Shown here piece after piece: positions 60,441 through 64,000 of a stretch of DNA of 64,000 bases (position 1 is its first letter; every line of letters begins with the position of its first letter). Under the pieces are notes generated by a model that saw only the letters and a list, made by a program, of their open reading frames with translations, made no database searches and was not told the DNA's origin. The position numbers and the translations under genes were made by a program. Source of the stretch: Kribbibacterium absianum (GTDB lineage Bacteria; Actinomycetota; Coriobacteriia; Coriobacteriales; Atopobiaceae); the NCBI RefSeq assembly GCF_030067705.1, contig NZ_JASJEX010000002.1:124001-188000 (forward strand). Direction: 5' to 3'.

Positions 60441-62819
60441 CTAGCTCCGGCGGATCAGCTCGCTCACGAGGCGGTTGACCTCCACGAGCTTCTCCGGCTC
60501 CACGTTCTCGGGCACGTTCTGGGCGGTGTGCGAGAGCGCGGGGACGGTGCCGAAATCGCAGCCCATCAGGGTCGCGGAGCGAATGGACTGGCGCATGGCC
60601 GGCGTCGCATCGGTGTCCGCCCAGCCGCGAGGCTCCTCGGCCAGCTGGATGTGCAGGTCGCGCGCGATCCTGTCGAACATGCGGAGCAAGCGGCGGTCCA
60701 CGTGACGCTTGGTGCCGAATCCCTCCTCGGTGAGGAGCGTCAGGTCGCCGGCGCCGATGCAGCTCAGGTTCACGAGGAACGCCCCGCGCAGGTCCTTGCG
60801 GTGAGCGTCGAGGAAGGCCTTCGCACCAGCGTGGTCCAGCTCGCTCGCGCCCGTGGCGACGAACCAGATGTCATGGGCCACAAGGTTCACGTAGTCCATG
60901 TCGAGGATGGCGTCCTCGAGCTCCTCATCGGAGACGTCGGCATCCGGTGCCTTGGCCGCGCCGCCCTTCCAGCTGTCGTCGTCGAAGTGGTCCCAGCTGC
61001 CGATGGACTCACCCCCGGACTTGGCGTCGAAGTCCTTGTCGACGCCGAGCCACTCGCTCATCGACTCCTCCTCCTCCTGCTTGTGGCGCCCAAGGTGCAG
61101 ACGCTCGCGGAGGCTCTTCTTGCCGGCCCTGCCGGCGTCGGGGTCGTGGTGGGTCACGGCGGGGTCGGGGGCCACAACCTCGTCCTCGGTGAACGTCTCG
61201 GCCTCGATCACGGCCGGACGCGGGCGTGGCTGGGGCACCTGCTGCGGGCGCGAGACAGGGCCCAAGGGGTCCTCGTCCACAGAGGACGGGTCGGGAAGGT
61301 CGAAGAGCGACACCCGGTTGCCGCGCGCCTGGGGACGCATGGCCTGAGGCGTGAAGGTGCTCTCGCCCCAACCGGGTGCGACGTCCTCTCCGGCCGCCTG
61401 CATCGGCATCTCGACGGTGGAGTCGGAGTCCCCCACGGTGGCCATCGCGGCGGTGTCCTGCTCGGAGACGTCCTCAGCCCTCGCGGCGACGCTCACGGCC
61501 TGCCACATCTTCTCCGCTTCTGCGTCGAGGGAGTTCTGGGCCGGAGCGGCAGGTGACTCGTCGGTGGCCTTCGCGTCCTGGCGCGTCGCGGCCTCCCGCT
61601 GGAGCACGCGGCCGGTGCTCTGGAACTGATCGCTCAGCGGGTGCTCCTTCTTGCGAGCAGATCGCGGAGTGGGCACGCCAACGGACGACGGCTCCTGCTC
61701 TTCGGAGACCGACACGATACGGGCGCCGGACGCGGTGGTGCGACGCGGCGACGTCAGGAAGTCGGGAATCACGACGGACGGCTCGGGCTCGGGTTCTGGT
61801 TCCGGCTCAGGCTCAGCCACAACAGCCGGCTCCTCGGCCACCACGACGGGCTCGGGCTCGATGTACTCGATCTCGCAGGTCTCCGGGAGCATGCCGAGGG
61901 CCTCGAGCACCGCCTTGCCGTGACGGACGCCCTCCACCTGCTGTGGGACGACCCGCTCGGTCACAACGGTGCCCGTGGAATCGACGACGGTCGGAGTCTC
62001 GACGATGCCCAGCTCTTCCAACTCCTCGTCGGCCAGTGCCTGCTCCTCCTCGGCCACCTGCAGGGCGGCCATGCGCGCCGCCTGGGTCTCGGGATCGGAG
62101 CTCGCGACGTCCTCGGCAACACCGAGCATCGCAGCAAGCGAGGCGTTGTTGTCGTTCGCGGCACCGGAGAGGGGCATGAAGCGCGAGGCGATGTTGGTGA
62201 CGCCGACCACGAGCATCGGCAGTGAGCACACGATGCCCACCACCCAAACGATGCGGAGGAACGGCTCGGGCATCCCGACGAACAGCTCGAGCAGCGAGCA
62301 CACGGCCGCGACGGCCGCACCGATTGGCGCGGCAGTGTAGATGGGCCCCTGGAAGCGCGCCACCGATGGGTTGGCGAGCAGGTCCTCGTGACCGGTGTCG
62401 TAGTGCGCCATCACGACGATCGGACGCACGCCCTTGCCGGCATGGGGGCCGCAGCCGCGGTGCACGGCGATGACGTTCTGGCTCCGCGCGGGCGGAAGGA
62501 GCGACGCGATGATGTCGCGACCGGTGTAACGAAGGGCGAGGAGCGCGAAGCACACGACGGCCAGGATGAAACCGATAACCGCGCAGGCGATGCCGCCGAT
62601 GCCGGCCACGACCACGCCGAGGAACATGACCACCATGAGGATGCCCGCCACGAGCGACGTGTCGTTGGGGCACTCGAAGTCCTGCTGGGAGGTCTCCAGG
62701 TCGCCGCTCTGGAGCAGCTGCTCCAGCAGGTGGGCCGCCTGCACCTCCTCCTCACTGTTCGCCGGGGCAATCTCGACGTGCTGGTTGAGGTACGCGAGGT
62801 ACCGGTCGCTCATGGACAT
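60441..62819 (-). CDS. Membrane protein with an M28-like peptidase domain split by a long disordered insert
   Basis: The 792-residue protein has two membrane helices at about residues 56-98. The first half of an M28-like fold follows: VVMAHYDTGHEDLL with metal-binding His/Asp and GAANDNNASLAAML with a bridging Asp. A further hydrophobic pair lies between these two motifs (about 165-205). An acidic, Pro/Glu/Ser-rich, probably disordered stretch of about 400 residues comes next. The second half of the fold follows (HDIWFVATGASELDHAGAKAFLDAH with the Glu, LVNLSCIGAG, FGTVPALSHTAQNVPENV with the last His). ATG 62819 follows GGAGG at nine bases. Activity is plausible but unproven. Confidence 0.75.
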   Translation of the reverse strand: MSMSDRYLAYLNQHVEIAPANSEEEVQAAHLLEQLLQSGDLETSQQDFECPNDTSLVAGILMVVMFLGVVVAGIGGIACAVIGFILAVVCFALLALRYTGRDIIASLLPPARSQNVIAVHRGCGPHAGKGVRPIVVMAHYDTGHEDLLANPSVARFQGPIYTAAPIGAAVAAVCSLLELFVGMPEPFLRIVWVVGIVCSLPMLVVGVTNIASRFMPLSGAANDNNASLAAMLGVAEDVASSDPETQAARMAALQVAEEEQALADEELEELGIVETPTVVDSTGTVVTERVVPQQVEGVRHGKAVLEALGMLPETCEIEYIEPEPVVVAEEPAVVAEPEPEPEPEPEPSVVIPDFLTSPRRTTASGARIVSVSEEQEPSSVGVPTPRSARKKEHPLSDQFQSTGRVLQREAATRQDAKATDESPAAPAQNSLDAEAEKMWQAVSVAARAEDVSEQDTAAMATVGDSDSTVEMPMQAAGEDVAPGWGESTFTPQAMRPQARGNRVSLFDLPDPSSVDEDPLGPVSRPQQVPQPRPRPAVIEAETFTEDEVVAPDPAVTHHDPDAGRAGKKSLRERLHLGRHKQEEEESMSEWLGVDKDFDAKSGGESIGSWDHFDDDSWKGGAAKAPDADVSDEELEDAILDMDYVNLVAHDIWFVATGASELDHAGAKAFLDAHRKDLRGAFLVNLSCIGAGDLTLLTEEGFGTKRHVDRRLLRMFDRIARDLHIQLAEEPRGWADTDATPAMRQSIRSATLMGCDFGTVPALSHTAQNVPENVEPEKLVEVNRLVSELIRRS

Positions 62820-62889
62820 CGGCGTCATCCTCCGAGGGGCGGTTTCGTTTAATGCGCGTTGTGGCCGCTAGAGGCCATGGTAATGAAAA

Positions 62890-62895
62890 AGTATA
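62890..62895 (-). promoter_or_regulatory. -10 box of the M28-like gene
   Basis: TATACT on the minus strand, about 70 bases before the start codon, in the only A+T-rich part of this intergenic region. Confidence 0.5.
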
Positions 62896-62982
62896 CGCAC
62901 TTGTCCGCGCCGGCCGGAGAAGGGCGCGCGCCGGCGCAGAAAGAGGCCACATGCGTAAGGTTCCGGCACCGAGGAGAGCCAG

Positions 62983-63023
62983 CTGGGAGCCACGCGCGAA
63001 GAAGCGACACGTGGCCCCCAGCC
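62983..63023 (-). terminator. Terminator behind the helicase gene
   Basis: GCTGGGAGCCACG and CGTGGCCCCCAGC pair with one bulge around a 15-base loop, eight bases past the stop. No strong T-run, so efficiency is uncertain. Confidence 0.5.
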
Positions 63024-63031
63024 GGCAGGCT

Positions 63032-64000
63032 TCAGCGCGAATGCGAGCGACGCCACATCTCGATATAGGGCGTGAGGTGCTGCGCCTGGAGCGTCGTCAC
63101 GTTCCTGCTGGGCAGCGAGTTGAGGAACTGCTTGCCATAGCGCTTTGTGAGCAGGCGATTGTCTCCCAGCACAAGGATGCCGGCGTCCGTCGACGAGCGC
63201 ACGAGCCGTCCCGCCGCCTGCTTCACCTCGAGCACCGCGTCGGGCAGCGAGTGACGCCACCACGACCGACGGTCCTGGGCCTCGCGCTCCCGCACGAGCG
63301 GGTCGTTGGGGTTGGCGAAGGGCAGCTTGGGCACCACGACGCACCGCAGCGTGTCGCCGGCGGCGTCGAACCCCTCCCAGAAGGACTTGAGCGCAAAGAG
63401 CGACGAGGCCTCCTCCTCGATGAACTGGCGGCGGAGCCGCGCCATGTTCGAGCGACGCTCTTGCTGGTAGAGGGTCAACCCCGCGTCACGGAGGCGCGGC
63501 TCAAGGATCGCGAAGACTCGCTCCATGTCGCGACGGTTGGTGAAGAGCGTGAGCACCGAGCCGTCCATGGCCACGTGGATGTCGTAGAGCGCGTCGGCGA
63601 GCTTGGGGATGTAGGCGCGGTCGTAGGGGTCCGGCAGGTCCGTGGGGACGAGCACCGCCATCGCGTCGTCGAAGTCGTAGCCGCTCGGCAGTTGCAGATG
63701 GCGCACCGCGCCCTCCGGCAGCCGGTCGAGGCCGAGGTTCTCGTCGAAGTGCTTGAAGTCCTCGCCCACGGCCATCGTCGCGGAGCAGAACGTCGCGCTC
63801 ATCGTCTCCGGGTACCAGCGTTGCGCCAGCTCGGCGCCCACGTCCAGGCGCTCAGCGCTCAGGCGCTCCTCTCCCTGGCGGCGCTTGCCCAGGTTGGCCG
63901 AGACCGAGCACACGTAGCCCTCCTCGGAGCCGTTGAGCACCACGAGCAACGCGTCGCGCACCTCCTCGAGGTCGCGAAGGGGCTGCCCGAGGTCGGTCTT
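63032..64000 (-). CDS. DinG-type ATP-dependent DNA helicase, C-terminal part (runs off the window)
   Basis: About 323 C-terminal residues are present and the start lies beyond 64000. Seen are MSATFCSATMAVGEDFKHF (motif like SATL), LVPTDLPDPYD, VLTLFTNRRDMERV (motif IV-like), FWEGFDAAGDTLRCVVVPKLPFANPNDPL, and the final QAAGRLVRSSTDAGILVLGDNRLLTKRYGKQFLNSLP (motif VI with the Arg finger). These are the order and spacing of DinG/XPD-like superfamily 2 helicases, which unwind DNA in repair. Any exonuclease domain or iron-sulphur cluster would be outside the window. Confidence 0.88.
   Translation of the reverse strand, partial: KTDLGQPLRDLEEVRDALLVVLNGSEEGYVCSVSANLGKRRQGEERLSAERLDVGAELAQRWYPETMSATFCSATMAVGEDFKHFDENLGLDRLPEGAVRHLQLPSGYDFDDAMAVLVPTDLPDPYDRAYIPKLADALYDIHVAMDGSVLTLFTNRRDMERVFAILEPRLRDAGLTLYQQERRSNMARLRRQFIEEEASSLFALKSFWEGFDAAGDTLRCVVVPKLPFANPNDPLVREREAQDRRSWWRHSLPDAVLEVKQAAGRLVRSSTDAGILVLGDNRLLTKRYGKQFLNSLPSRNVTTLQAQHLTPYIEMWRRSHSR

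Overview
The window is about two-thirds G+C. Gene order and family content point to an actinobacterium of the class Coriobacteriia (Olsenella/Parolsenella/Collinsella-like). The evidence is an actinobacterial kinase/FHA/PP2C/RodA/PBP/PknB cluster, a Listeria-Bacteroides-repeat plus MBG-type adhesin with a non-LPXTG C-terminus, AbiEi/DUF559-like nucleases and abundant intergenic palindromic repeats. Species assignment is inference.

Layout. 1-7080: a giant surface adhesin read on the minus strand and broken by a frameshift, followed by a small membrane protein. 7577-8369: a PhD-like antitoxin/PIN toxin pair with a palindromic operator. 8475-15213: ppc, recR, a repeat-rich 0.6 kb spacer, ybaB and dnaX. 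15309-16874: a complete ISL3-family element with 8-bp target duplication, inserted in a terminator behind a candidate structured small RNA. 17165-20029: dedA, the SRP RNA gene (ffs) and adenine deaminase. 20128-23395: a tryptophan-type ABC transporter operon (ATPase, permease, lipoprotein) behind a T-box leader whose specifier reads UGG. 23507-25564: three tandem YcxB-like membrane proteins. 25664-28521: an HTH-fused cytosine-5 methyltransferase with a GAGAC/GTCTC repeat array upstream, an unknown protein and a double-HTH regulator. 28976-32616: pgi, a DUF559-like nuclease gene bracketed by two copies of a palindromic repeat, and tRNA-Leu.

32742-42350 is the growth and division signalling cluster: kinase, fhaA, fhaB, PP2C phosphatase, a single-polypeptide RodA-PBP fusion, and PASTA kinase pknB, mostly with overlapping stop/start codons. 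tRNA-Arg follows. 42904-49599: esterase, a membrane protein with purC, a two-component system, a Tat-type lipoprotein and a TSCPD protein. 49729-53674: PepV-like dipeptidase, a membrane protein and purB. 53675-57359 is a small accessory island: an Ltp-type lipoprotein, a probable toxin/antitoxin operon split by an IS110-family element, and three copies of another repeat. It ends at tRNA-Lys. 57463-64000: M29 aminopeptidase, an unknown protein, tRNA-Gly, two tandem glutaredoxins, an M28-like protease domain interrupted by a long disordered segment, and the C-terminal part of a DinG-type helicase running off the window.

Purine genes (ade, purC, purB) are scattered rather than clustered, and ade and purB share an identical 13-base promoter core. 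Three different dispersed intergenic repeat families occur. All coordinates and motifs were read by eye; family names rest on recognised motifs and not on database searches.
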